A stretch of 64,000 nt of DNA, from assembly GCF_003351785.1 (NCBI RefSeq), contig NZ_CP031230.1, positions 3,076,501-3,140,500 on the forward strand. The letters are read 5' to 3'. The notes under the pieces are model-generated. The model did no database searches. It saw only the letters and a list, made by a program, of their open reading frames with translations, and was not told where the DNA came from. Positions 9,035 through 17,855 of the stretch are shown in pieces. The first letter of the stretch is position 1, and each line of letters opens with the position of its first letter. The position numbers were made by a program, and so were the translations under genes. The DNA is from Sporosarcina sp. PTS2304. GTDB lineage: Bacteria > Bacillota > Bacilli > Bacillales_A > Planococcaceae.

Positions 9035-11401
9035 ATGAAAAAGTTCACTAGAATTACAGCAGCATTTGCTTTAGCAAGTGCCGCTGTACTAGTTCCAATC
9101 GCGCCATACGCAGAACAGCTCGCGTCTGCAGCACAAACACAATCTGCTCATACAGTACAACATTCCATCACGATTTCTTCTACAGAAGTGCCAATGCCAA
9201 TGGCTGCAGTGACGGTTGTAGAAGGGGAAACAGTTTTAGATGTGTTAAAACGCAGTGCCGCTTCAGCTGGTATTAATATCGTCTATTCCGGCAGTGGCGA
9301 ATCGGCTTATGTGGAAGTGATAAATGATGTAGGCGAATTTGACAGAGGCGAAGGCAGTGGCTGGATGTACAGCGTCAATGGGATTTATCCGAATCGTGGA
9401 GCGGGAGTCATTAAACTGATTCCAGGCGATACGGTAGAGTGGAAATACACAACAGATTTAGGAAAAGATCTACAGGCCGATCTAGCTCCTTTTCGAGAGA
9501 ATCTTGAACCAACACTGACCGTTTCGGGTGCACAATCAACCGTTGCTAATCCGAACCTTTCTTTGCACGTACAGGCGAAGAGTTACTTTGGCACTCCGCT
9601 TCAACCGACAGCTACAGTGAATGGAGAAGAAGCGACGGTAGTTGGAAACACCGTTCAAGCCGTATTAAAAAATGGAAGCAATACGATCATTGTGAAAGCG
9701 ACGGATGCTGTTCACGGCTCCGTTACGAAAACGATACAAGTTACATATCATCCAGTCGTAACAGAACCACAACCAACGCCGAACCCTAATCCAGTGCCAA
9801 CGCCAAATCCAGTGCCAACACCAAACCCAACACCAAACCCAACACCGAATCCGGATCCGGTCGCTCCGCCAGCTAAAGACTATTCAAAAATAGTAACAGC
9901 AGCCATTAATCAGGCGAGTGCTCGTATTCTTGCAGGTGAAGTAACTAGCGAGTGGCAAGTGATTGGGCTAGTCAAAGCAGGTAAGAACGTGCCGGATTCT
10001 TACACGAAGGAATTTCAAGCGCACCTGCGAGATCAAGTAATTAGCCGTTCCGGTAAAGGTCGTATGAAAATTACAGATGTAGAACGTTTAGCTATGACAG
10101 CTGCTGCTATTGGAATAGATCCGATGAATGCAGATGGTAAAGGCTTTAACTTAATCGATAAAATTGTTAATAGTGAAAAGCATACAACAGGTGCAGATAG
10201 CCTGACGTATCAAGGGAATAACGGAATTATTTTTGCGTTAATCGCATTGGATGCAAAAGACTATCAAGTACCTAGCAACTCTAAATGGACACGCGAGAGT
10301 TTGATCGCAGAACTATTAAAATATCAGAAAGACGACGGATCTTGGAGTCTATCCACTGATAAAAGTGGCTCGACAAGCTTTGATATTACCGCAATGGCAT
10401 TGACTGCGATTGCTCCTTATACCGACCAACCGCAAGTACGTCAGGCGAGAGAACGTGCAGTGAAATTCTTATCAAATGCTCAAGGTCCAACAGGTGGTTT
10501 TAACGAAGCGTTCGTTGGGGGCATTTCAAGTGAAGCGACAGCACAAGTAATTATCGGCCTAACTGCCAATGAAATTGATCCGCGTGTTTCGATGTTTACA
10601 AAGAACGGCATCAACTTACTCGATCACTTATTAAGTTTCCAAATGCCGGACGGTGGATTCCAACATACATCTGGAGACCGTAGTTCCAATGCAATTGCGA
10701 CAGAGCAAGCATTACAAGCGTTGGTCGCATTCGATTTACTTATAAAAGATAAAGGTCCATTATACAGTTTCACGGAAATTCCGGTAATTCCGGTTCCCAA
10801 ACCAGAGCCAACACCAGAGCCAGAACCAACACCAGAACCAAATCCGAATCCGAATCCTACACCATTTACAGATGTAAAAGGACATTGGGCATGGACAGAA
10901 GGCTATATTCAGCAAACGGTAGAGCAGGGAATCTTCAAAGGCTATGCAGACGGTACATTCAAACCGAACCAGTCACTGACACGTGTCCAAGCTGTAGCGA
11001 TTATCGTGCGTGCACTAGATTTGAAGACAGATAAAAAAGCACCATTCTTAGATACACAAAACTATGCAGCGGAAACGCAGGCTGAAATTGCGGCAGCATT
11101 TCATAACGGGATTGTGAACGGTAAGGATGGTAAATTCATGCCTTCGCAAAAAATTACACGTTCTCAGATGGCGCTTATGTTGTATCGAGCGTATGAAGTA
11201 CAAAATGGTAAGAAGTATGAAATTGATCAAGTGGCGCCATTCAGAGATATTCATAATTATAATTTGGAAGCGATTCGCGCGATGACGATGTTGTATGACT
11301 TAGATATGGCAAAAGGATCAAACGGACACTTTATGCCGGGCGATTCCACTACACGTGCACATGCGACAAAAATGCTTATTCAGTTTTTAGCTACTACGTA
11401 A
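9035..11401 (+). CDS. S-layer-anchored intrinsic-factor-like protein: DUF4430, Ig-like, alpha/alpha barrel, three SLH domains
   Basis: 788 residues. Order: signal peptide (~1-33); DUF4430/transcobalamin-like beta domain (~42-152, core FDRGEGSGWMYSVNGIYP); Ig-like domain (~155-238); Pro/Asn/Thr linker; terpenoid-cyclase-fold barrel (~282-578, LLKYQKDDGSWSLS); Glu/Pro linker; three SLH repeats (~610-788, HWAWTEGYIQ ... GYADGTFKPNQSLTR) for attachment to the cell wall. It carries both folds of vertebrate intrinsic factor but in reverse order. The GGGGG ribosome site is unusually far (about 18 bases) from this ATG, so the start is slightly uncertain. The B12 riboswitch upstream points to corrinoid capture at the cell surface. 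Confidence 0.85.
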   Translation: MKKFTRITAAFALASAAVLVPIAPYAEQLASAAQTQSAHTVQHSITISSTEVPMPMAAVTVVEGETVLDVLKRSAASAGINIVYSGSGESAYVEVINDVGEFDRGEGSGWMYSVNGIYPNRGAGVIKLIPGDTVEWKYTTDLGKDLQADLAPFRENLEPTLTVSGAQSTVANPNLSLHVQAKSYFGTPLQPTATVNGEEATVVGNTVQAVLKNGSNTIIVKATDAVHGSVTKTIQVTYHPVVTEPQPTPNPNPVPTPNPVPTPNPTPNPTPNPDPVAPPAKDYSKIVTAAINQASARILAGEVTSEWQVIGLVKAGKNVPDSYTKEFQAHLRDQVISRSGKGRMKITDVERLAMTAAAIGIDPMNADGKGFNLIDKIVNSEKHTTGADSLTYQGNNGIIFALIALDAKDYQVPSNSKWTRESLIAELLKYQKDDGSWSLSTDKSGSTSFDITAMALTAIAPYTDQPQVRQARERAVKFLSNAQGPTGGFNEAFVGGISSEATAQVIIGLTANEIDPRVSMFTKNGINLLDHLLSFQMPDGGFQHTSGDRSSNAIATEQALQALVAFDLLIKDKGPLYSFTEIPVIPVPKPEPTPEPEPTPEPNPNPNPTPFTDVKGHWAWTEGYIQQTVEQGIFKGYADGTFKPNQSLTRVQAVAIIVRALDLKTDKKAPFLDTQNYAAETQAEIAAAFHNGIVNGKDGKFMPSQKITRSQMALMLYRAYEVQNGKKYEIDQVAPFRDIHNYNLEAIRAMTMLYDLDMAKGSNGHFMPGDSTTRAHATKMLIQFLATT

Positions 11402-11462
11402 TGATGCAATCTTGCGTTCTATGCAGCGCAAGATTGTCTTCATTTATTGAGGAGGGGTCACG

Positions 11463-12365
11463 TTGAAACAGCTACAGCAGTTTACGGGTTTTCTACTCGT
11501 TTTAACACTAGCTTTCTTCCTAACAGCCTGTGGTTCATCACTTCAGAAACCGACTGGACTGGAAGATCAAAATGTAGATAAAATTCCGACGATTGACGCA
11601 TTACCAACTGACAAAGTTGACGAAGAAGCGTCTAATGAAGTGAAAGAGAATCAACCAGCGACGCCGAAAGCAACAGAGGAGGAAGTAGCGGACGATAAGA
11701 AAGAACAACCGACTACAGCTACGCCACCTGCGACAAAGCCAGTACCAGCTACACCTAATGCACAACTAGCACCAACAAAAGAACCACCGGCTGTAGTAGA
11801 GAAACCAACACCAAAGTCTAATGAAACACCAGTACAAACAAAGCCAAACCCAACACCAGCACCAGAACCACCGGCGCCGAAACCAGTAGAAAAACCGGTC
11901 GAGAAACCAAGTCCGGCACCTACACCGAGTCCGGCACCAAAACCAAATCCGGCTCCTACGCCGAAACCGACGCCACCACCAGTAGAAAAACCAGCAGCTC
12001 CGAAGCAGAGTAAAATTGTCTACTCCATTGTCATTTCATCTACTGAAGTACCTTTGCCGCCGACTGAAATGGTGATCAAAGATGGTGATACGGTATTGGC
12101 TGCATTGATTGATATTACGAGAAAGCATAAAGTACAGATGGATTATCGTGGAGGGCAAGGAGCCACTGCTTATGTCGAAGGAATAGACAATGTCTATGAA
12201 TTTGATAGGGGCCAAGGAAGCGGCTGGATGTACCGTGTCAATGGTATTTTCCCTGACCGTGGAGCGGGTGTCGTGCCATTGCTAGACGGAGACCGAGTGG
12301 AATGGCTGTATACGACCAATCTCGGTGTAGATTTGAATGCGGATCTGAAACCGTTCCGTAGATAA
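11463..12365 (+). CDS. DUF4430 (transcobalamin-like) lipoprotein on a Pro-rich stalk
   Basis: 300 residues, TTG start behind GAGGAGGGGTCACG. Lipobox LTAC places the lipidated Cys at residue 23. A long Pro/Lys/Ala-rich, low-complexity stalk (~60-180) leads to a DUF4430 domain (~183-298) whose core FDRGQGSGWMYRVNGIFP nearly matches that of the preceding gene. It has no barrel. The layout fits a membrane-tethered binding domain reaching into the wall, next to the ECF transporter genes that follow by 15 bp. A receptor or relay role for corrinoid is inferred; no ligand residues are proven. Confidence 0.82.
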   Translation: MKQLQQFTGFLLVLTLAFFLTACGSSLQKPTGLEDQNVDKIPTIDALPTDKVDEEASNEVKENQPATPKATEEEVADDKKEQPTTATPPATKPVPATPNAQLAPTKEPPAVVEKPTPKSNETPVQTKPNPTPAPEPPAPKPVEKPVEKPSPAPTPSPAPKPNPAPTPKPTPPPVEKPAAPKQSKIVYSIVISSTEVPLPPTEMVIKDGDTVLAALIDITRKHKVQMDYRGGQGATAYVEGIDNVYEFDRGQGSGWMYRVNGIFPDRGAGVVPLLDGDRVEWLYTTNLGVDLNADLKPFRR

Positions 12366-12380
12366 GAGAGGGGAAACGTT

Positions 12381-13259
12381 ATGGGCAATGGGATACAAAC
12401 TGTTCACCCCTTTGTTATGTTTTTTTACTATATTTGTATAGGCTTCTTTGCGATGTTTTTCAATCATCCAATCTTTTTATTCGCAGGTTGTCTAGCACTA
12501 ATTGCCGTTAATTTATCGCATGATGGCGGAGCGGCGATGAAGCAATGGGCGCCGATGATGATTGGAATGACTGTCCTCATTATCCTCATTAATCCATTCA
12601 TTAATTCTAGAGGGACGCATGTGTTCTTTTATTTTAGAGGCAAGCAAGTGACGCTAGAAGCGACGTTATATGGTGTCGTAACATCGATGTCATTGCTGAT
12701 GATTTTACTGCTCTTTATCTCATTGAATATTGTGTTGAATGGCAATAAATTATTGTATATTTTCTCAAGAATCTTGCCGAAAACCGCGTTCCTTATTATG
12801 TTATCCATTCGTTTCGTACCGTTGTTGAAAAGACGTTTAATGGAAATTCAAGATGTCCAGCGACTGAAAGGGATGACCATTTCACAAGGATCATTGCGTG
12901 AACGGGCGAGAAGTGGGATGTCGATTTTGCAGATTTTACTTTCCTGGTCATTAGAGGAAGCGATTGAAACAGCGGACTCCATGAAAGCACGTGGCTATGG
13001 ATCAGGTAAACGAAAACCTTACATACCGTATCGCATGACTCGTTCAGATAAACAATGGCTTACGTATTTAGCATTATTATTCACAGTTTGTGTGGCTGGC
13101 GGATTTTTAGGTTATGGGAAAATTATCATCTACCCGGCGCTCGGTACACTGCATTTATACCCACTGGATTGGACGGTATTCGCTTGTAGTTTAGCCGTCG
13201 CACTGTTTCCGGTATTTGTAGAAGGGAGAGAGTTGCAGAAATGGAATTATTCAACGTAA
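12381..13259 (+). CDS. ecfT: ECF transporter T component
   Basis: 292 residues with five or six hydrophobic segments and a cytoplasmic region containing the coupling motif MKARGYGSGKR, the Ala-Arg-Gly signature by which EcfT docks onto its ATPases. AGAGAGGGGAAACGTT precedes the ATG. The 3' end overlaps the ATPase gene by 19 bp, indicating translational coupling. As a dedicated (group I) ECF module it would serve the S component encoded two genes downstream. Confidence 0.88.
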   Translation: MGNGIQTVHPFVMFFYYICIGFFAMFFNHPIFLFAGCLALIAVNLSHDGGAAMKQWAPMMIGMTVLIILINPFINSRGTHVFFYFRGKQVTLEATLYGVVTSMSLLMILLLFISLNIVLNGNKLLYIFSRILPKTAFLIMLSIRFVPLLKRRLMEIQDVQRLKGMTISQGSLRERARSGMSILQILLSWSLEEAIETADSMKARGYGSGKRKPYIPYRMTRSDKQWLTYLALLFTVCVAGGFLGYGKIIIYPALGTLHLYPLDWTVFACSLAVALFPVFVEGRELQKWNYST

Positions 13260-14911
13260 ATCATGTCTCGTTTTCTTTTCCTGATACAGAACCAGTGCTG
13301 ACCGATGTGAGTCTTTCATTTGATGAGGGAGACTTCGTAGTAATTGGTGGAGCGAGTGGTAGTGGCAAGACGACTTTGCTGAAGCTGCTGAAAAGAGAAT
13401 TGACGCCGACTGGTAAACTAGAAGGTGAGATCTTATATAAAGGAAAGCCGATCAACGACTGGGAACCACGCCAAATGATTGAAGAAGTCGGTTATGTATT
13501 CCAAGATCCTGACAATCAAATTGTGATGGATGAAGTTATGCAAGAGATTGTCTTCGGCTTAGAGAACTTAGGTTATTCCACATTTGAAATGCGTAAGCGC
13601 GTAGCAGAAATGGTTCACTTTTTCGGAGTGGAAGACTTATTGAATGCCAAGCCGTCTGAATTATCGGGTGGACAGAAACAGATATTGAATCTATTATCCG
13701 TTTTACTAATGAAGCCACGTGTTTTATTGCTAGACGAACCGACCTCACAGCTCGATCCAGTGGCGGCCAAAGAGTTAGTGCTGATGCTAGAACGGTTGAA
13801 CAAAGAAACTGGTATGACGATTGTCTTGGTAGAACATAGATTAGAAGAGCTGTACGCCATGGCTGATCGGGTCATCTTCATGGAACAAGGGAAGTTGCGC
13901 TATGACGGAGAAAGCCGGCAAGTCATTGAACAATTATATGCGGATCAAGCGACTGAACTGTTCCCGTATCTTCCAGCATTTGCACGACTCTATATGGAGT
14001 TTGAAGAATGGCCAGTTCGTCAGGCCATTCCGCTCACTGTTAAAGAGTGTAAACAATGGATTGGACGACAGGAAAGAGAAACGGTGGCGGTGGACGCCAA
14101 AGCTACTTCGAACCAAGAGCCGTTGTTGCTAGAATTGACCGATATCTATTTCCAATATAAGAAGAAAGAGCCGTTCGTTTTAAAGGGTTTGAATTTATGC
14201 ATTCCGAAAGGTCAGTTCTTTTCATTAGTTGGCGGGAATGGTAGTGGGAAAACGACAGCTTTGCGTGCGAGCCTTGGTAGTATTAAGCCACAACGCGGAA
14301 AGATCCGGTTGAACGGTAAAGATATGAAGAAAAGTAAGGACTCTGATTGGCTTGGGAAAATTGCCTATTTACCTCAAAATCCGCGGACGTATTTTGTCCA
14401 ACAAACGATTGAAGAAGAGATGAAGAATCTTGTTGAACGTTTTGGTTTGAAAGATGGGGAAAGTAGAATCGATCAGTTATTGACGTCGTTTGGGATTTCG
14501 CATTTACGCATGCGTCATCCGTATGATTGTTCGGGTGGGGAAGTCCAAAAGGCTGCCCTTGCTTGTATTTTATTAGCGGAGCCGGAAATGTTGTTCATTG
14601 ACGAACCGACGAAAGGCATGGATCCGATTTCTAAGCAGCATTTGGGCGAATTATTGTCCGAGTTGCAGAGAAATGGATTGACTATTTTTATGGTGACGCA
14701 TGATATTAGTTTTGCGGCGCACTATGCGGAACGCTGTGCGATGATGTTCGACGGGGAAATTGCTGCTGACGGAACACCAGATGAATTATTTAAAGGAAAC
14801 TATTTTTATACGACGGCAATTAACCGAGCGACGCGGGAAACGAGACAGCCAGAAGTGCTGACGTATGAGGAGGCAGTGGCGACATGGAACGTTCGAGAAA
14901 GTATTTATTAA
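13241..14911 (+). CDS. ecfA: ECF transporter fused ATPase (A1A2)
   Basis: 556 residues comprising two complete ABC ATPase domains. The first has Walker A GGASGSGKTTLL, signature LSGGQKQ and Walker B VLLLDEPTSQLD; the second has GGNGSGKTTALR, CSGGEVQK and MLFIDEPTKGMD. Both appear catalytically intact. Fusion of the two ECF ATPases in one chain occurs in several dedicated ECF transporters. Its start lies inside the T-component gene, and its end overlaps the S-component gene by 28 bp, so the three are a tightly coupled unit energising uptake of the riboswitch ligand or a precursor. Confidence 0.9.
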   Translation: MELFNVNHVSFSFPDTEPVLTDVSLSFDEGDFVVIGGASGSGKTTLLKLLKRELTPTGKLEGEILYKGKPINDWEPRQMIEEVGYVFQDPDNQIVMDEVMQEIVFGLENLGYSTFEMRKRVAEMVHFFGVEDLLNAKPSELSGGQKQILNLLSVLLMKPRVLLLDEPTSQLDPVAAKELVLMLERLNKETGMTIVLVEHRLEELYAMADRVIFMEQGKLRYDGESRQVIEQLYADQATELFPYLPAFARLYMEFEEWPVRQAIPLTVKECKQWIGRQERETVAVDAKATSNQEPLLLELTDIYFQYKKKEPFVLKGLNLCIPKGQFFSLVGGNGSGKTTALRASLGSIKPQRGKIRLNGKDMKKSKDSDWLGKIAYLPQNPRTYFVQQTIEEEMKNLVERFGLKDGESRIDQLLTSFGISHLRMRHPYDCSGGEVQKAALACILLAEPEMLFIDEPTKGMDPISKQHLGELLSELQRNGLTIFMVTHDISFAAHYAERCAMMFDGEIAADGTPDELFKGNYFYTTAINRATRETRQPEVLTYEEAVATWNVRESIY

Positions 14912-15582
14912 TTGTTTCCATTCTGTTGCTTTGCCTGCTCGTCATTTCGATTGTCTTTCTACATTATAAAGCGTATTTGTTGTTGAGTTTGATCATGATC
15001 GCTTGCATTATGATTCCGTTCTTTGCGCGTTTTGAGTGGCGGGACGTGGCGGGGCGAGAAGTCGTGTTACTGGCGATGCTTGCTGCTATCGCAGCGGTCG
15101 GACGCGTGCCGTTTGCGGGCTTGCCAAGTGTGCAACCGACTTCATTCATCATTATCATGGCGGGACTTGTCTTCGGAGCAGAATCGGGCTTTATCGTAGG
15201 CGCGGTTGCTGCGATTGTTTCGAACTTCTTTCTCGGGCAAGGTCCATGGACACCTTGGCAGATGTACGCTTGGGGGATGATGGGCATGAGTGCAGGTTTG
15301 TTACGTAACACGTCATGGATGAGAACATTATGGGGAAAATGCACATTTGGCTTCCTCTGGGGCTATTTGTTTGGCTGGTTCATGAATATGTGGATCATCG
15401 TCGGCAATATCGAAGCCTTATCCTGGGAGTTCTTTATCGGAATCTACGTGTCGAGTATTTATTTCGATTTAGCCCACGCGCTCTCAAACGTATTCTTCCT
15501 GATCGTCTTTGGTGCCAGTTGGATTAAGATTTTGCAACGGATTCAGCGAAAGTATGGTTTGCTTGAAGAGCAACCTGGATGA
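14884..15582 (+). CDS. ECF transporter substrate-binding S component, probable cobalamin/corrinoid-specific
   Basis: 232 residues with about seven hydrophobic segments, including two near the N-terminus before a core of five (RVPFAGLPSVQPTSFIIIMA, GFIVGAVAAIVSNFF, WQMYAWGMMGMSAG). The PSVQPTSFIII block followed by a G-x-x-x-G helix resembles the membrane-embedded S components (CblT/CbrT-like group). Specificity is inferred from the cobalamin riboswitch and the DUF4430 proteins, not from ligand residues. It overlaps the ATPase gene, and a weak terminator-like hairpin follows. Confidence 0.8.
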   Translation: MERSRKYLLIVSILLLCLLVISIVFLHYKAYLLLSLIMIACIMIPFFARFEWRDVAGREVVLLAMLAAIAAVGRVPFAGLPSVQPTSFIIIMAGLVFGAESGFIVGAVAAIVSNFFLGQGPWTPWQMYAWGMMGMSAGLLRNTSWMRTLWGKCTFGFLWGYLFGWFMNMWIIVGNIEALSWEFFIGIYVSSIYFDLAHALSNVFFLIVFGASWIKILQRIQRKYGLLEEQPG

Positions 15583-15585
15583 GAG

Positions 15586-15616
15586 AGAAGTAGCCATTTT
15601 GGTTACTTCGTTTATG
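15586..15616 (+). terminator. Possible terminator of the B12 operon
   Basis: AAGTAGCC and GGTTACTT arms with a four-base loop followed by CGTTT; the T-run is short, so efficiency is doubtful. Confidence 0.4.
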
Positions 15617-15733
15617 TATGATATTTCTGTTAATTCATGAAATATGTTACAATAACTTTAAAGTGGGCTTGTTCCATTAACGGGCCATTTAGTTTAAGAC
15701 TGTTGCAAGAAAGTAATCATTAAGGGGAATACT

Positions 15734-16204
15734 ATGAAACCTAAAATGAACAGAAGAGATTTATTAGACAACGACAATATATGGAACACTATTATAACAG
15801 TGATAAGTGAATGTGATTTATCTACTAAAGACACAGTTTTAAATGAAGCATTTATTGTTTTTCAATACTATTCTGAGCTTGAAAGTGGAGGACACGAAAC
15901 TTTACTGAATTGGATTGAATCGTATATCGATGAGATAAGCATTGACATTTATTTAAACAAATTAATACCTACCCTCGAGAAAATTGGTGCTCAAGACTAT
16001 GCAATGATTGAGAAAAGATATGGTCAAGAATTGTGGAGGTTGTACGTTGCTCTAGAAAATGATGAGATAGAAGAAGATGAATTTTATAATGTTATTAAAA
16101 AGGCTGATGACGAATATCACAAGCTTAACGGGATATTAGAGAATTTACTAAAAGCTTACTTTGTTAGTATTCATACTGATTTAATAGATGTAGTTGAAGA
16201 TTAA
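15734..16204 (+). CDS. Hypothetical acidic protein, weakly DMP19/DUF4375-like
   Basis: 156 residues, rich in Glu/Asp/Ile/Tyr, with no signal peptide or membrane segment. AAGGGGAATACT precedes the ATG. The pattern FQYYSELESGGHETLLNW, then LEKIGAQDY, is reminiscent of the DMP19/DUF4375 family (nucleic-acid-mimic-like acidic proteins also found beside toxin immunity genes), but the match is by eye and weak. The gene is noticeably more AT-rich than its neighbours and is flanked by palindromic repeats, suggesting later acquisition. Confidence 0.6.
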   Translation: MKPKMNRRDLLDNDNIWNTIITVISECDLSTKDTVLNEAFIVFQYYSELESGGHETLLNWIESYIDEISIDIYLNKLIPTLEKIGAQDYAMIEKRYGQELWRLYVALENDEIEEDEFYNVIKKADDEYHKLNGILENLLKAYFVSIHTDLIDVVED

Positions 16205-16270
16205 TCAATAAAGGATGCTATAGTACCTTCCGTAATCGGGTGCGTTTAAAGAATAAAATTTGATGTACTC

Positions 16271-16405
16271 ACTTAGTTGATTGGAGTGCAAGCCGTCGAC
16301 TCCGAGAGGATCAGCGTGAGCCTTGAGACCCTGGACGTAGCGAAGCGAAGGAAGCGGCTCAAGCCACGCCCTCCGGAAAGCGTACGGCTGGAACGCAAAT
16401 CAACG
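16271..16405 (+). repeat. Palindromic intergenic repeat (R3-related)
   Basis: GTTGATTGGAGTGCAAGCCG at the left and CGGCTGGAACGCAAATCAAC at the right are near-perfect inverted repeats; the centre contains GACTCCGAGAGGATCAGCG and CCCTCCGGAAAGCGT, as in the R3 elements. It can fold into a long hairpin. Confidence 0.85.
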
Positions 16406-16506
16406 TGCTTAACACTATTCCAGATATGAGCGCGTTTGTGTGATAAGGACAGTGCATCAAACGGGCCAATTTATAAAAGAAAGAGTTAAGTCGAGGGGGA
16501 AATATC

Positions 16507-16656
16507 GTGTCATATAATGCAATTTTATTCGCGTTAGTCGCAGGTGTTTTATCGTTCATTCTAATATTTGCAATGGATTCAATAAACCCAATTTTAATAA
16601 CGAATATTTTATTGGGAGCCATAGTTGGAATACTTATAGACAAAAAGAAGTCCTAA
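16507..16656 (+). CDS. Small membrane protein (49 aa)
   Basis: GTG start preceded by GAGGGGGAAATATC. The product has two hydrophobic segments (AILFALVAGVLSFILIFAM and NPILITNILLGAIVGILI) joined by a short loop and ends in a basic KKK tail, the form of a two-helix small membrane protein. It is AT-rich and sits between two palindromic repeats. No function is recognised. Confidence 0.55.
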   Translation: MSYNAILFALVAGVLSFILIFAMDSINPILITNILLGAIVGILIDKKKS

Positions 16657-16699
16657 ATAAACGGTTGCGATTGCGTTACATGATTTATTCGTAGTAACT

Positions 16700-16835
16700 T
16701 AGTTGATCGGAGCGGAAACCGGCGACTCTGGGAGGATCAGCGGGACAGGTGAAACACCCAGCGAGCGAAGCGAGGGGTGTGGTTCACCGCCCGCCCTCCA
16801 GAAAGCGTCCGGTTGCAGCGCAGATCAACGGGTTC
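16700..16835 (+). repeat. Palindromic intergenic repeat (R3-related)
   Basis: GTTGATCGGAGCGGAAACCG and its partner CCGGTTGCAGCGCAGATCAAC-like right arm (ends at about 16830) bracket the same ggaggatcag / ccctccagaaagcg core as the 16.27 kb repeat. A smaller hairpin (ACCCAGCGAGCG / CGAGGGGTG) occupies the loop. Confidence 0.8.
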
Positions 16836-16984
16836 AAACCACTATCTAGCTATCGGGCGCGTTAACGGAATAAGGTTATGCGAGAATCGGACCATTTTGT
16901 CAAATATACAGAAAATAACAAGCTTGTAGATTATCCAAAGAAATTGGTTTTTTGAAATGAGATGCTCTTGATGAGTATTTGTAG

Positions 16985-17607
16985 AGTTAGTGTACGCTTT
17001 AGGATTCTCCCGAGAGAAACCGGACGCTTTCCTGAGGGGACGCTGCGGACTCGCCAGAAGTACGTTGGCGATTACGCCTGTCGTCCTGATCCTCCAGGAG
17101 TCGCCGGTTCTTCCGGGAGAATCCTTGAGTTTGTGTCGGGAAGTCAGTTGGTGTTCGTCCAGAAATAGAGTATGGTAAGTTCCACTTCCTGAACAATGTG
17201 GGTTGAGCTATGGTTTGTCTGACTGAATGTATATAGGGTCATTGCTTTTTCACTCAGTTCATCGAAACAGTCATAATAGCTGATAACACTTCACCGCTAT
17301 TTAACTTTAAAAGCAATCACATTATATCAAACAAGTCTACTTAGTTTTCACTATCTACAAAGAGCTATCAACCTGTCTTGCACACACTAAGTCCGGCTGT
17401 AGCTGGAAGACGATCGACTCCGGGAGGATAAGGGAAAGCCGTTGCGAAGGACGGCTTTTGCGAGTGAAGCGCAGCGAGAAGGAGCACATCTTTGCACTTG
17501 ACAGGCGTAACCCGCAGCGCTTGACGGTCCGCCGCGCCCCCTCCTGAAAGCGTATCGTCTGGAAGCGCAAGCCGCAAGCCAATCTAAGTCAGCCTCACTC
17601 CACCTAT
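16985..17607 (+). repeat. Composite non-coding repeat element copy 2 (R2 - spacer - R3)
   Basis: One R2 hairpin (16990-17150), the conserved ~200-bp spacer (CACTCAGTTCATCGAAACAG, CACTTCACCGCTATTTAAC, CAAACAAGTCTACTTAG) and an R3 hairpin (17390-17590). The R3 loop here carries an extra ~65-bp module (GCCGTTGCGAAGGACGGC ... AAGGAGCACATCTTTGCA) that is absent from copy 1. Confidence 0.85.
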
Positions 17608-17792
17608 AGAATGCGTCCGGTTGCAACACAGATTGAAGGGTTCTAACTACAATCCAGTTATCTGGGGCTAGTTAGTTGAAGTTCATAAACTCGTTAATGA
17701 ATCCAAATTCTTTTAAGACACAATAAAAGTAAATACCAAAAGAAAACGGTAATATAAATTTTGGTAGCTTCGACGAGTCGCATTGTTAGATA

Positions 17793-17838
17793 AGAAAAGG
17801 CATTCCCTCCAAAATGGAGAGAATGCCTTTTCTATATA
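17793..17838 (-). terminator. Terminator of the HEAT-repeat gene
   Basis: AAAAGGCATTCCCTCC and its complement GGAGAGAATGCCTTTT form a strong hairpin ending in a T-run on both strands, 18 bp past the stop codon of the minus-strand gene. Confidence 0.8.
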
Positions 17839-17855
17839 AATCAAAAAACGATTGA

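Noticed and set aside
16205..16840. Integron gene-cassette array with attC sites, near a tyrosine recombinase
   Set aside because: The palindromes end GTT...AAC, the inverse of attC (AAC...GTT), and the recombinase lacks an evident IntI-specific insertion.
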